DNA from: Bacteroidales bacterium UBA4318
Lineage (GTDB): Bacteria > Bacteroidota > Bacteroidia > Bacteroidales > UBA932
Assembly (NCBI GenBank): GCA_002393895.1
Contig: DGUE01000129.1
Coordinates: 1 to 7,208, forward strand
Direction: 5' to 3'
Length of the DNA stretch: 7,208 bases
Made by a program: the position numbers and the translations under genes. Within the stretch, counting starts at the first letter, position 1; each line of letters opens with the position of its first letter. Below, piece by piece: positions 1 through 6,322 of the stretch. Below the pieces are notes generated by a model. It had not been told where the DNA came from, made no database searches, and was given only the letters and a program-made list of their open reading frames with translations.

Positions 1-233
1 TTCTTGTCCATCTTCTGGCCGATGACGGCTCCTGTGGTTGCACCTACTGCGGTGCCTGCGGTTGCTCCGATGGCTGCGGACTTAAGGTCTCCGCCGATGA
101 GGTAACCAAGTGCTGCTCCGGCTATTGCGCCGCCGCCTGCTCCCCAAAGGGTGCCCTTACCGGCCTTGTTCATACTTGAGCAGCTCGAGAAAATGAGTGC
201 TCCGCAAAGTGCAAATGCAAGAATCTTTTTCAT
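1..233 (-). CDS. Gly-zipper lipoprotein, probably OmpA family (N-terminal part)
   Basis: The first 77 codons of a minus-strand gene starting with ATG at 233 and running off the left edge. The product begins with a lipoprotein signal peptide (MKKILAFAL, hydrophobic core, then FSSC), so Cys18 is the likely lipidated residue and the protein should be anchored in the envelope, probably the outer membrane. From about residue 30 it is rich in Gly and Ala with repeated GxxxG-like spacing (GAGGGAIAGAALG, then IGATAGTAVGATTGAVIG). This is the glycine-zipper pattern found at the N-terminus of many Bacteroidota OmpA-like proteins of the YiaD type, where a peptidoglycan-binding OmpA domain follows. That domain would lie outside the window, so the OmpA assignment is inferred; only the lipobox and zipper are seen. 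The leader is A/T-rich (attgcttt before ATG) with no Shine-Dalgarno, as usual in Bacteroidota. A stand-alone Gly-zipper lipoprotein is the main alternative. Confidence 0.8.
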   Translation of the reverse strand, partial: MKKILAFALCGALIFSSCSSMNKAGKGTLWGAGGGAIAGAALGYLIGGDLKSAAIGATAGTAVGATTGAVIGQKMDK

Positions 234-279
234 AAAGCAATTATATTTTAATGGTAGTTAATATGCATTAAACCAAATG

Positions 280-297
280 CAATAATAACAATTATTG
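280..297. repeat. AT-rich inverted repeat upstream of the lipoprotein gene
   Basis: CAATAAT and ATTATTG form a perfect 7-bp inverted repeat around a 4-base spacer (AACA). It lies 47 bp upstream of the lipoprotein start at 233 and about 40 bp upstream of the tRNA promoter. It could be an operator or a weak hairpin in the lipoprotein leader. Such repeats also arise by chance in AT-rich DNA, so no function is claimed. The rest of the intergenic stretch 234-384 holds only the tRNA promoter and two copies of AAATGCAA (275-282 and 303-310). I found no convincing TAnnTTTG box for the minus-strand gene. Confidence 0.35.
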
Positions 298-336
298 AGT
301 TAAAATGCAACAAAGCCAAGAAAGATGAAAAAATTT

Positions 337-366
337 TTGTGACTTCCGCATTTTTATCTATCTTTG
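337..366 (+). promoter_or_regulatory. Bacteroidota-type promoter of the tRNA-Phe gene
   Basis: TATCTTTG at 359-366 matches the Bacteroidota -7 consensus TAnnTTTG exactly. TTG at 337-339 supplies the -33 element with 19 bases between the two, within the usual spacing for the primary sigma factor of this phylum. The box ends 18 bases before the mature tRNA 5' end at 385, so transcription would start just upstream and leave a short leader for RNase P to remove. Position and match are seen directly; activity is inferred. Confidence 0.75.
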
Positions 367-384
367 CAATCCCAAAAGCAAAAT

Positions 385-457
385 GGTGCTGTAGCTCAGA
401 TGGTAGAGCAAAGGACTGAAAATCCTTGTGTCGGCAGTTCGATTCTTCCCAGCACCA
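385..457 (+). tRNA. tRNA-Phe (anticodon GAA)
   Basis: A 73-base cloverleaf can be folded by eye. The acceptor stem is GGTGCTG (385-391) with CAGCACC (450-456), and the discriminator is A457. The D arm is GCTC/GAGC (394-397, 406-409) with the GG pair in its loop. The anticodon stem is AAGGA/TCCTT with the seven-base loop CTGAAAA (416-422), giving anticodon GAA for phenylalanine. The variable loop is GTGTC and the T loop is TTCGATT (438-444). CCA is not encoded: CAA follows the discriminator, so CCA must be added by tRNA nucleotidyltransferase. The T stem (GGCAG 433-437 with CTTCC 445-449) has one C/T mismatch, between C435 and T447, where a C-G pair is expected. The gene has its own promoter upstream and a terminator 4 bases downstream, so it is a single-gene unit. 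Confidence 0.95.
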
Positions 458-460
458 CAA

Positions 461-489
461 AAAAAACCGCTGATTTTCAGCGGTTTTTT
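461..489. terminator. Bidirectional intrinsic terminator
   Basis: A perfect hairpin with core ACCGCTGA (466-473), loop TTT (474-476) and TCAGCGGT (477-484). The flanking A run (461-466) and T run (484-489) extend the pairing and give a U tract on either strand. On the plus strand it ends the tRNA-Phe transcript. On the minus strand it lies 22 bp past the stop of the small secreted protein gene and would end the GDPD/HAD/small protein cluster. Confidence 0.9.
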
Positions 490-510
490 CTTTTTATTTT
501 CAAGCTGAGG

Positions 511-915
511 CTACTCTACAGCGCCGAGCATTTCCTTTACGGTGACTCCGACACCTATCCACTTCTCGCCGCGCTGGTCGCCGGCGTAGCCTTTCGCCTT
601 ATATACGACTCCGCCGTCCGCTGCCTTCTTTACGGCGGCGTAGACATTCTGGAGGTAAGCCTGAACCTTTGCAGCCGGAATCTTGGTGATATCTGATCCG
701 CTGTAGAAGAAAGCTTCATCCTTCATCGGTTTGCTCTCGCTTCGGGGATCTGTCTTCAGATCGCTGATTTCAGTTGCGAAAGCGGGAACCAGTTTTGCGG
801 TCTCGAGACCGGCAAAGGCGAATTTGTCTCCAAGAGCCTTTTCAAGGGCTTTGTTCTGGGCTGCGCAGGGCACCAACAGCACCGCTGCAGCGATGAGTAA
901 AAGAATGCGTTTCAT
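511..915 (-). CDS. Small secreted protein of unknown function
   Basis: A 134-residue product starting at ATG 915 and ending with TAG. Residues 1-19 form a classical export signal (MKR, then a Leu/Ala-rich core ending PCAA), with likely cleavage near Ala19-Gln20. Cys17 follows Pro, which is unusual for a lipobox, so I favour soluble export over a lipoprotein. The mature part of about 115 residues has a Lys/Ala-rich N-terminal helix-like stretch, a central KDEAFFYSGSDI segment, a predicted helix around 82-99 (AKVQAYLQNVYAAVKKAAD) and a C-terminal KWIGVGVTVKEML segment. I do not recognise the family. It is the last gene of the minus-strand cluster, 22 bp before the shared terminator and 22 bp downstream of the recognisable GNAT remnant. 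Signal peptide, terminator and clean reading frame make it a credible gene. Its substrate or partner cannot be read from the sequence. Confidence 0.75.
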   Translation of the reverse strand: MKRILLLIAAAVLLVPCAAQNKALEKALGDKFAFAGLETAKLVPAFATEISDLKTDPRSESKPMKDEAFFYSGSDITKIPAAKVQAYLQNVYAAVKKAADGGVVYKAKGYAGDQRGEKWIGVGVTVKEMLGAVE

Positions 916-937
916 ATCTAATCGGCTTCATAGAATG

Positions 938-1081
938 CCCGCGCTCTGCCTCATCTACGCAAAGATCATCTATGTAAAGGGTGGTCAAGGGCATCAGGCT
1001 GCCGCTGCCCTGATGGCGGAGTGCACAGAACAGATAGCCCAGTACAGCCTTGCCGTCATCGTATACGAATAGGGGAGTCTC
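938..1081 (-). pseudogene. GNAT N-acetyltransferase remnant (internal fragment)
   Basis: Reading the minus strand from 1081 gives 48 codons without a stop that resemble the middle of a GNAT acetyltransferase. ETPLFVYDDGKAVLGYLFC matches the beta-strand pair in which family members read like 'FVxxxDGxVLGYAFC'. TTLYIDDLCVDEAERG matches the next strand and the start of the acetyl-CoA pyrophosphate-binding loop (family pattern roughly 'LYIDDLCVDExxRGxxIG'). Similarity stops right after the RG. The glycine loop is replaced by HSMKPIRYET, and the secreted protein gene starts 22 bp later. The N-terminal half is missing too: going upstream, only three codons separate the similarity from the TGA of the HAD gene. 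No ATG start fits. I therefore read it as a gene remnant left by deletions on both sides, on the same strand as its neighbours. A complete protein of this family is around 150 residues. The family match is from memory, not a search. Confidence 0.7.
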
Positions 1082-1090
1082 GATAATCTG

Positions 1091-1747
1091 TCATGGAATA
1101 AGCAGCGCAGAGAGTTCTTCCACAGTCTCCACTATCCTGACCCCAGGCGTGCCATGGAGGTCCCGGTAGCCCCATGAGACTGCTATCCCGGGGATGCCTC
1201 CGTTGGCGGCAGTTTTCATATCCGTGAGTGAATCCCCCACCATGACTGCCTCGCTTCGCTGCACTCCGGCACTGCGAAGGCATTCCTCCACGATTTCCGG
1301 GTCCGGTTTAAGCGGATATCCCTCCCGGTCTCCGAGGATGGCCACGAACGGGACATCTCCGAAGAATCTGTCCACCAGATACTCCGTGCCGGACTGGAAC
1401 TTGTTGGATGCGACTGCAAGCTTGATTCCTCGGGAGTGAAGCTCACGCAGAAGCTGCTGCATCCCGGCATAAGGCCTGGTATACACATCGATGTGTGAAG
1501 TGTACCAGGCCTTGAAATCTGCCAGACATTCATCAATTAGCGCCTCATCCCCCTGCAGATCCACGGGAAGGGAAACGGTAACAAGGTTACGCACTCCGTG
1601 GCCTACCTTCAGGGTGTATTCATCCTGGGTATGGATGGGGAATCCGCGCTTGGAAAGAGCATGATTCACCGCCTCGCCAAGGTCGGCGATGGTGTTAAGG
1701 AGCGTGCCGTCCAGATCGAATATTACGAGTCCAACTGGCTCTGCCAC
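1091..1747 (-). CDS. HAD-family phosphatase, phosphoglycolate phosphatase-like
   Basis: A 218-residue cytoplasmic hydrolase with all four HAD motifs. Motif I is DLDGT at 11-15, with D11 the nucleophile and D13 the acid/base. Motif II is S114 in AVASNK, motif III is K147 in PLKPDP, and motif IV is GDSLTD at 171-176, giving Mg2+-binding D172 and D176. The helical cap after motif I (about 17-90) puts it in subfamily IA, the group with Gph, which removes phosphate from 2-phosphoglycolate. Length is normal for that group. Related enzymes act on other small phosphate esters, so the substrate is open. The start is GTG at 1747, because no in-frame ATG lies before motif I, and GTG places DLDGT at the usual distance. 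It starts 2 bp after the GDPD stop, so the two are very likely co-transcribed. It ends with TGA directly followed, in the same frame, by the GNAT remnant. Confidence 0.9.
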   Translation of the reverse strand: MAEPVGLVIFDLDGTLLNTIADLGEAVNHALSKRGFPIHTQDEYTLKVGHGVRNLVTVSLPVDLQGDEALIDECLADFKAWYTSHIDVYTRPYAGMQQLLRELHSRGIKLAVASNKFQSGTEYLVDRFFGDVPFVAILGDREGYPLKPDPEIVEECLRSAGVQRSEAVMVGDSLTDMKTAANGGIPGIAVSWGYRDLHGTPGVRIVETVEELSALLIP

Positions 1748-1749
1748 AA

Positions 1750-2577
1750 TTACTTCTTGAATTCTTTATCGCCAAGGATATCCCTCAGCACAAGGGGCTC
1801 ATTCGTGGTAATGGCATCGATGCCCAGGGCAATGTATTCCTTCATCTTCTCGGGCTCGTTTACAGTCCACACATTGGTGCTCATGCCGAGTTTGTGTGCA
1901 CGCTCCACGATGGTTCCGTCTTTGGAGACCTCTGTGTCCTGATAGTCAAAACCATTGATTCCGTAGTCCGCGAGTTCCTCAGGGGTGAAGTCCCCGTTGA
2001 GGTACTGGTTCACGAACTGGGGATACTCGTTGGCAATGCGGTCGCAGAGGTATTTGCTGAAGGAAATGAATATCACGCGGCTGGGATCCAGCAGGTTATG
2101 GGCTTCGAGGGCATCGATGGTCAGGTCGAGGAGGGCGTCTTCGCGCTCCATGGTGATTTCGGTCTTAAGTTCGACTACCAGCATGGTCTTGTCGCACTTT
2201 TCGCCCTGGGTGAGATACTCGTCGAGAGTGGGGATCTTTTCCCCGTTCGGCAGGCGATAGTCGGCAAAGCATTCGGATGCGCAGGTGTCGATGCGGGCCC
2301 CGTTGATCTTATTGTCGTGGAACACCAGGATAACATCGTCGGTGGTGATGTGGATATCGAACTCGCTGCCCCAAAAGCCATTGTCCTGAGCAGCCTTCAG
2401 CGATGCTATGGAGTTTTCGGAAAAGCCTGCGGCTTCGCAGTTCCAGAAGCCACGGTGTGCTACGATGGCGGTTTTACCTTTCTGGTCTATCTTCGGAAAG
2501 CCGGTTTTGCTGCCGGCGCAGGATGTCAGGGCCAGCAGCGCCGCTGCTGCGATGACGAGAATGCTTTTGCGTGTCAT
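1750..2577 (-). CDS. Glycerophosphodiester phosphodiesterase lipoprotein (GDPD)
   Basis: A 275-residue product with a lipoprotein signal (MTRKSILVIAAAALLALTSC, lipid on Cys20), so it acts in the envelope. The GDPD barrel carries the family signature in order: HRG at 41-43, EN at 54-55, E72 and D74 (metal ligands, in SEFDIHIT), H87 (catalytic, in VFHDNK), E137-K138 in VVELK, and the late VWTVN at 236-240. Family members hydrolyse glycerophosphodiesters from deacylated phospholipids to glycerol 3-phosphate and an alcohol. Length is typical. I prefer ATG at 2577 over an in-frame GTG six bases upstream, because it gives a normal MTRK signal start. It is the first gene of the minus-strand cluster and is followed after 2 bp by the HAD phosphatase. 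The two proteins are predicted in different compartments, so a direct two-step pathway is only a guess. Confidence 0.93.
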   Translation of the reverse strand: MTRKSILVIAAAALLALTSCAGSKTGFPKIDQKGKTAIVAHRGFWNCEAAGFSENSIASLKAAQDNGFWGSEFDIHITTDDVILVFHDNKINGARIDTCASECFADYRLPNGEKIPTLDEYLTQGEKCDKTMLVVELKTEITMEREDALLDLTIDALEAHNLLDPSRVIFISFSKYLCDRIANEYPQFVNQYLNGDFTPEELADYGINGFDYQDTEVSKDGTIVERAHKLGMSTNVWTVNEPEKMKEYIALGIDAITTNEPLVLRDILGDKEFKK

Positions 2578-2625
2578 ATCCACAAAAATAAAAAAATATT
2601 GCCAAACTATGATATAAATAATGAC

Positions 2626-2633
2626 TATATTTG
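2626..2633 (+). promoter_or_regulatory. -7 box of the S41/GH92 promoter
   Basis: TATATTTG matches the Bacteroidota TAnnTTTG box exactly and lies 18 bp before the ATG at 2652, implying a leader of roughly 10-15 bases. The nearest upstream TTG (2599-2601) is 24 bases away, longer than usual, so the -33 element is weak or absent. The divergent region 2578-2651 is otherwise A/T-rich and shows no clear operator. Confidence 0.55.
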
Positions 2634-2651
2634 CGAACCTGTCGATTTTAT

Positions 2652-4118
2652 ATGAAGAGATTATATATTAGTTCTTTGGCTCTGGTCCTGCTTTTCTTCG
2701 CAGGGTGCGGCAAGAATGACGATAATGATACTTGGAAAACTCTTCCCGCAGAAGAGCAGAGGCTCTATTTCATAAATGAGTTCGGAGTCAATATGGTTTC
2801 CACCTATTATTTATGGAACGAGGAAATCAAGTCCGGGCTCGACACATGGAAGTATAACGATGATCCCATCAAGAAGGTTAAAGATATACGCTACAAGGAT
2901 GCCCGGGGAAATGAAATAGACAAGTGGACCCGTATAACTGATGACTTCAAATCTTTCCAGGGTTCCGTGTCCGGCAACACAAAATCTACGGGGATGGAGT
3001 TTGCGCTCTTCTATTCAGATGCCAGTAAGCAGAATGTGGTTGTGGTGGTAACCCTGGTTTATCCCGGAAGTCCTGCTGCCCATGCCGGTCTCAAACGTGG
3101 CGACAAGATAGTTGCGCTGAACGGCAGTACCATAACCCCGGAGAATTACAAGGAGCTTGTTTCCTCTACTCTTCTCGGTGGCGGCACCACACAGCTCACC
3201 ATGGACGATGGCAAGGAGTTCCCCCTGACAGCCACTCAGATGTATCTGGATCCTGTCATCTGCAGCAGAGTGATAGAAAAGGACGGCCGCAGGATCGGCT
3301 ATCTGCATTACACCAGTTTCACCCTCAGATCCTGCGAGAAACTTGTGGAGGTCTTCCATGGATTCAGGGCTGCAGGCATCAGTGAACTGGTTCTGGACCT
3401 CAGGTATAACCCCGGGGGCTATGCCCTCACGGCTGAAGTGCTTGCATCCATGATAGCCCCGTTGAAAGAGGTCAACAACAGCAGCGTTTTTCAACAGGAT
3501 ATCTACAATTCCATCCTTACGGAGGCCTGGGGAGACGAGAAAACCCTGTTCAGGACAGAATTCGAGATTGTTGACGGGGATGTGAAGTATAACCTTTCCA
3601 CGTCCGGAGTCAACCCGAACATCTCCAAGCTGTATGTTATCATGACGGAACAATCCGCCTCGGCATCGGAAAGCACTGTCTGCGGACTCCTCCCGTATAT
3701 GGACCTTACGATAGTCGGGAAGCGCTCCGGTGGCAAGTTCTGCGGCGGTTTCATAGTAGATGGCCCCACATGGTATGGTTGGGTAAAAGACGACATCAGC
3801 AAGGACCATTATTCCTTGGGGGCTCAATACACGGATAATTGGGGCATCTATGTGATGGTCTCACGTTATGCCGACAAAGACGGCAAGACCGCCAGCATGC
3901 CGGACGGAATCGCCCCGGACCTGGAAGTGGGGGACAACCCTCTGGATGGATGCCAGCTTGGTGACGAAAACGAAACCATGCTCTCTGCGGCCATCTCCGG
4001 AATTGCTCCCGAACCAGGGCCCAGATCATCATCTTCCGTCTTGAGAGAGCCTCTGAGGATGGAAAACCAATTCCGGCAGCATCCGGCTGTAAGAATCATA
4101 ACTCCCAGAAAACAATAA
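2652..4118 (+). CDS. S41-family lipoprotein peptidase with PDZ domain
   Basis: A 488-residue envelope serine protease of the C-terminal processing type. The signal peptide MKRLYISSLALVLLFFAGC places a lipid on Cys19. Residues about 35-100 form the helical N-terminal region seen in Bacteroidota S41 proteins (YFINEFGVNMVSTYYLWNEE). A PDZ domain spans about 113-195, including YPGSPAAHAGLKRGDKIVALNG. The catalytic domain follows from about 200, with YLHYTSF, then LVLDLRYNPGG (247-256). SASASE at 335-340 gives nucleophile S337, and K362 in SGGKF lies exactly 25 residues later, the spacing of the Ser/Lys dyad in this family. The tail from about 455 is Arg/Ser/Pro-rich without a domain. I chose ATG at 2652 over an in-frame TTG at 2631, since the latter puts seven polar residues ahead of the signal peptide and overlaps the -7 box. 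GH92 follows after 11 bp. Confidence 0.93.
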   Translation: MKRLYISSLALVLLFFAGCGKNDDNDTWKTLPAEEQRLYFINEFGVNMVSTYYLWNEEIKSGLDTWKYNDDPIKKVKDIRYKDARGNEIDKWTRITDDFKSFQGSVSGNTKSTGMEFALFYSDASKQNVVVVVTLVYPGSPAAHAGLKRGDKIVALNGSTITPENYKELVSSTLLGGGTTQLTMDDGKEFPLTATQMYLDPVICSRVIEKDGRRIGYLHYTSFTLRSCEKLVEVFHGFRAAGISELVLDLRYNPGGYALTAEVLASMIAPLKEVNNSSVFQQDIYNSILTEAWGDEKTLFRTEFEIVDGDVKYNLSTSGVNPNISKLYVIMTEQSASASESTVCGLLPYMDLTIVGKRSGGKFCGGFIVDGPTWYGWVKDDISKDHYSLGAQYTDNWGIYVMVSRYADKDGKTASMPDGIAPDLEVGDNPLDGCQLGDENETMLSAAISGIAPEPGPRSSSSVLREPLRMENQFRQHPAVRIITPRKQ

Positions 4119-4129
4119 TAAACATAAAC

Positions 4130-6322
4130 ATGAATAAGGCTAAATCCTTTTTCCTGGCAGCGGCGACACTTCTCGCTGCAGCCTGTTCCAATCGTACCGA
4201 AGCCCCGGTCGATTTCGTGAATCCCCTTATCGGCTCCGGCTTCCATGGTCACGTGTTCGTGGGGGCAAACGTGCCTTTCGGCTTCGTTCAGGCCGGCCCG
4301 ACGAATGTGTCTCAGGGCTGGGACTGGTGTTCCGGTTATCACGAATCCGATTCTACCGTAATCGGGTTTTCGCACACTCACCTGAGCGGCACAGGCTGCG
4401 GAGACCTTCTGGACATCACCCTGATGCCCGTTGTCGGGAAAGACCTGGTCTATGCCCGAGGCAAGAAGGATGATCCCCGTAGTGGCCTCTGGTCTTATGC
4501 CGACCGCGGTGCGGAGATTGCCGAACCCGGTTACTACAGTGTCCCTCTTACCCGCTTTGGCATAAAAGCTGAAATGACGGCCACGGAGCGCTGTGCAATC
4601 CACCGCTTCACCTTCCCCGCATCCGGCGAATCCGCATTAGTATTCGACCTCAAGAACGGCGGCAACTGGGATCATACCACCGAGGCCTATGCCGAGGCCG
4701 TCGGCAGCAATGCCATACGCGGCTGGCGCTATTCAAAGGGATGGGCAAAGAACCAGCGAATCTACTTCTATGCCGAGTTCTCCAAGCCCGTGGAAGTGGA
4801 ATACATCAAGGCAACGGACGATTATGGCAAGGAGCAGGAGAGGCTTTACGCAAGGGCGAATTTCAGCACTGTGGAAGGGGAGCAGGTGCTCGCCAAGGTC
4901 GGCCTTTCTGCCGTCAGCACCGATGGCGCCGAGATGAATCTCCGCAAGGAAATACGTGGATGGGATTTCGACAAGGTCCGCTCCAATGCCCGCACTGCCT
5001 GGAACAAGGCCCTTTCCAGGATAAAGATAGAGGCAGGGGAGCCGGCCAGGACCATCTTCTATACCGCCCTCTACCACTGTCTGATTGCACCTTCACTTTT
5101 CAACGATGTTGATGGTTCATACCGCGGTTCAGATGATAAGGTGTACGAAAAGGCAGATTTCGACAACTATACCACCTTCTCGCTTTGGGATACCTACCGC
5201 GCTGAAATGCCGCTTCTATGCATCATCGAGCCGGAGAGGATGGACGATATGGTAGAGACCATGCTCAAGATATGCGAGCAGCAGGGTTTCCTTCCCATCT
5301 GGCACCTTATGGCCAATGAGACCTACTGTATGCCCGGCGAGGCAGGCGTGATTGCCGTGGCAGACGCCATCGTGAAGGGATTCAGCGGGTTTGACCGTGA
5401 AGCCGCTTTCCAGGCCCTCAAGAGCTCGCTGGACACGGTCGGAGTCGGGAACGAATTCCGTATCAAATACGGCTATGTGCCTTCCGACCTTTGCCGGGAA
5501 TCCCTCGGAAAGGATATGGAGTTTGCGATTGCAGATGCCGCCGTTGCCAATGCTGCCCGTGCCCTTGGAAAGGAGGATGATGCTATCTTCTTCGACCTCC
5601 GCAGCCACAGCTACCGCAACTACATGGATCCCGAGACCGGGTTCGCACGCCCCAGGATGGCGGATGGCAGCTGGCGTACCCCGTTCAATCCCTACGGACA
5701 CATCAACACCGATTATACTGAAGGAAATGCCTGGCAGTATACCTGGCTGGCCCCTCATGACGTGGACTGGCTAGTGGAATTCTGCGGCGGCAGGGAAGGC
5801 TTTGAAACCAAACTTGATACCCTTTTCACTGCCCCTTCGGCTCTGGAAGAAGGTGCGGCTCCGGATATCAGCGGTATGATAGGGCAGTATGTTCACGGCA
5901 ATGAGCCCAGCCACCATATCATCTATCTCTATGCGATGCAGGGCCTGCCTTGGAAGACGGCCGACAGGGCCAGGGAAGTGATGAGCACCCTCTACACCGC
6001 CGACCGTGCCGGCCTTTGCGGCAATGAAGACGTGGGGCAGATGTCTGCCTGGTACGTGCTCTCCGCACTTGGCTTCTATCAGACCGAGCCCGCCTCGACC
6101 CGCTTCTGGTTCGGCAGTCCCATTGTGGACAAGGCTGAAATCAACGCAGGAGGCAGGATCTTTACCGTGATTGCCAACAACAACAGCGCCGACAACAAGT
6201 ACATCCAGTCAATTACGCTGAATGGCAAGCCTTACAGCCTGCCATTCATAGATTACCAGGATATCCGCGCCGGAGGTAAACTCGTGCTTGAAATGGGCCC
6301 GGAACCCGCTCTCTGGTACTAG
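4130..6322 (+). CDS. GH92 alpha-mannosidase lipoprotein
   Basis: A 730-residue glycoside hydrolase family 92 enzyme, of normal length. These are Ca2+-dependent inverting exo-alpha-mannosidases that trim terminal mannose from N-glycans, yeast mannan and related glycans. The signal peptide ends LLAAAC, with lipid on Cys19. The N-terminal beta domain opens with VNPLIGSGFHGHVFVGANVPFG (the GH92 start pattern) and has the GFSHTHLSGTGC segment at 79-90. The helical barrel has SLWDTYR (351-357), WHLMANET (391-398), TEGNAWQYTW (530-539), HGNEPSHH (589-596) and GNEDVGQMSAWY (631-642). From memory of the characterised Bacteroides enzyme, E531 is the likely general acid and the acidic pair 633-634 holds the base; I could not align this. 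The linkage cannot be read with certainty. It is second in the unit with the S41 protease, with no Shine-Dalgarno, and its TAG stop overlaps that of pssA. Confidence 0.95.
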   Translation: MNKAKSFFLAAATLLAAACSNRTEAPVDFVNPLIGSGFHGHVFVGANVPFGFVQAGPTNVSQGWDWCSGYHESDSTVIGFSHTHLSGTGCGDLLDITLMPVVGKDLVYARGKKDDPRSGLWSYADRGAEIAEPGYYSVPLTRFGIKAEMTATERCAIHRFTFPASGESALVFDLKNGGNWDHTTEAYAEAVGSNAIRGWRYSKGWAKNQRIYFYAEFSKPVEVEYIKATDDYGKEQERLYARANFSTVEGEQVLAKVGLSAVSTDGAEMNLRKEIRGWDFDKVRSNARTAWNKALSRIKIEAGEPARTIFYTALYHCLIAPSLFNDVDGSYRGSDDKVYEKADFDNYTTFSLWDTYRAEMPLLCIIEPERMDDMVETMLKICEQQGFLPIWHLMANETYCMPGEAGVIAVADAIVKGFSGFDREAAFQALKSSLDTVGVGNEFRIKYGYVPSDLCRESLGKDMEFAIADAAVANAARALGKEDDAIFFDLRSHSYRNYMDPETGFARPRMADGSWRTPFNPYGHINTDYTEGNAWQYTWLAPHDVDWLVEFCGGREGFETKLDTLFTAPSALEEGAAPDISGMIGQYVHGNEPSHHIIYLYAMQGLPWKTADRAREVMSTLYTADRAGLCGNEDVGQMSAWYVLSALGFYQTEPASTRFWFGSPIVDKAEINAGGRIFTVIANNNSADNKYIQSITLNGKPYSLPFIDYQDIRAGGKLVLEMGPEPALWY

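Noticed and set aside
234..330. Promoter for the Gly-zipper lipoprotein gene
   Set aside because: The best minus-strand candidates (TGCATTTG at 281-274 and TGGCTTTG at 318-311) each miss the TA of the -7 box and lack a well-spaced TTG, so no promoter is called.
364..696. Plus-strand ORF of 110 codons crossing the tRNA
   Set aside because: It reads straight through tRNA-Phe and its terminator and then runs antisense to the secreted protein gene. The product has no recognisable features.
1091..1093. Possible recoding of TGA as an amino acid
   Set aside because: Bacteroidota use the standard bacterial code. The HAD protein is full length at this stop, and the sequence after it is an incomplete fragment.
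2631..2651. TTG start giving the S41 protein seven extra residues
   Set aside because: The TTG is part of the TATATTTG promoter box, and the extension would spoil the lipoprotein signal peptide. ATG at 2652 is preferred.
1894..2655. Long plus-strand ORF (253 codons) opposite GDPD
   Set aside because: It is antisense to a gene with all GDPD motifs. The GC-rich codon pattern of the real gene leaves the opposite frame open.
3015..3827. Long minus-strand ORF (270 codons) inside the S41 gene
   Set aside because: Antisense shadow of a gene with intact PDZ and Ser/Lys motifs; no domain or signal is visible in it. The same holds for the minus-strand ORF at 3866-4603 over the S41/GH92 junction.
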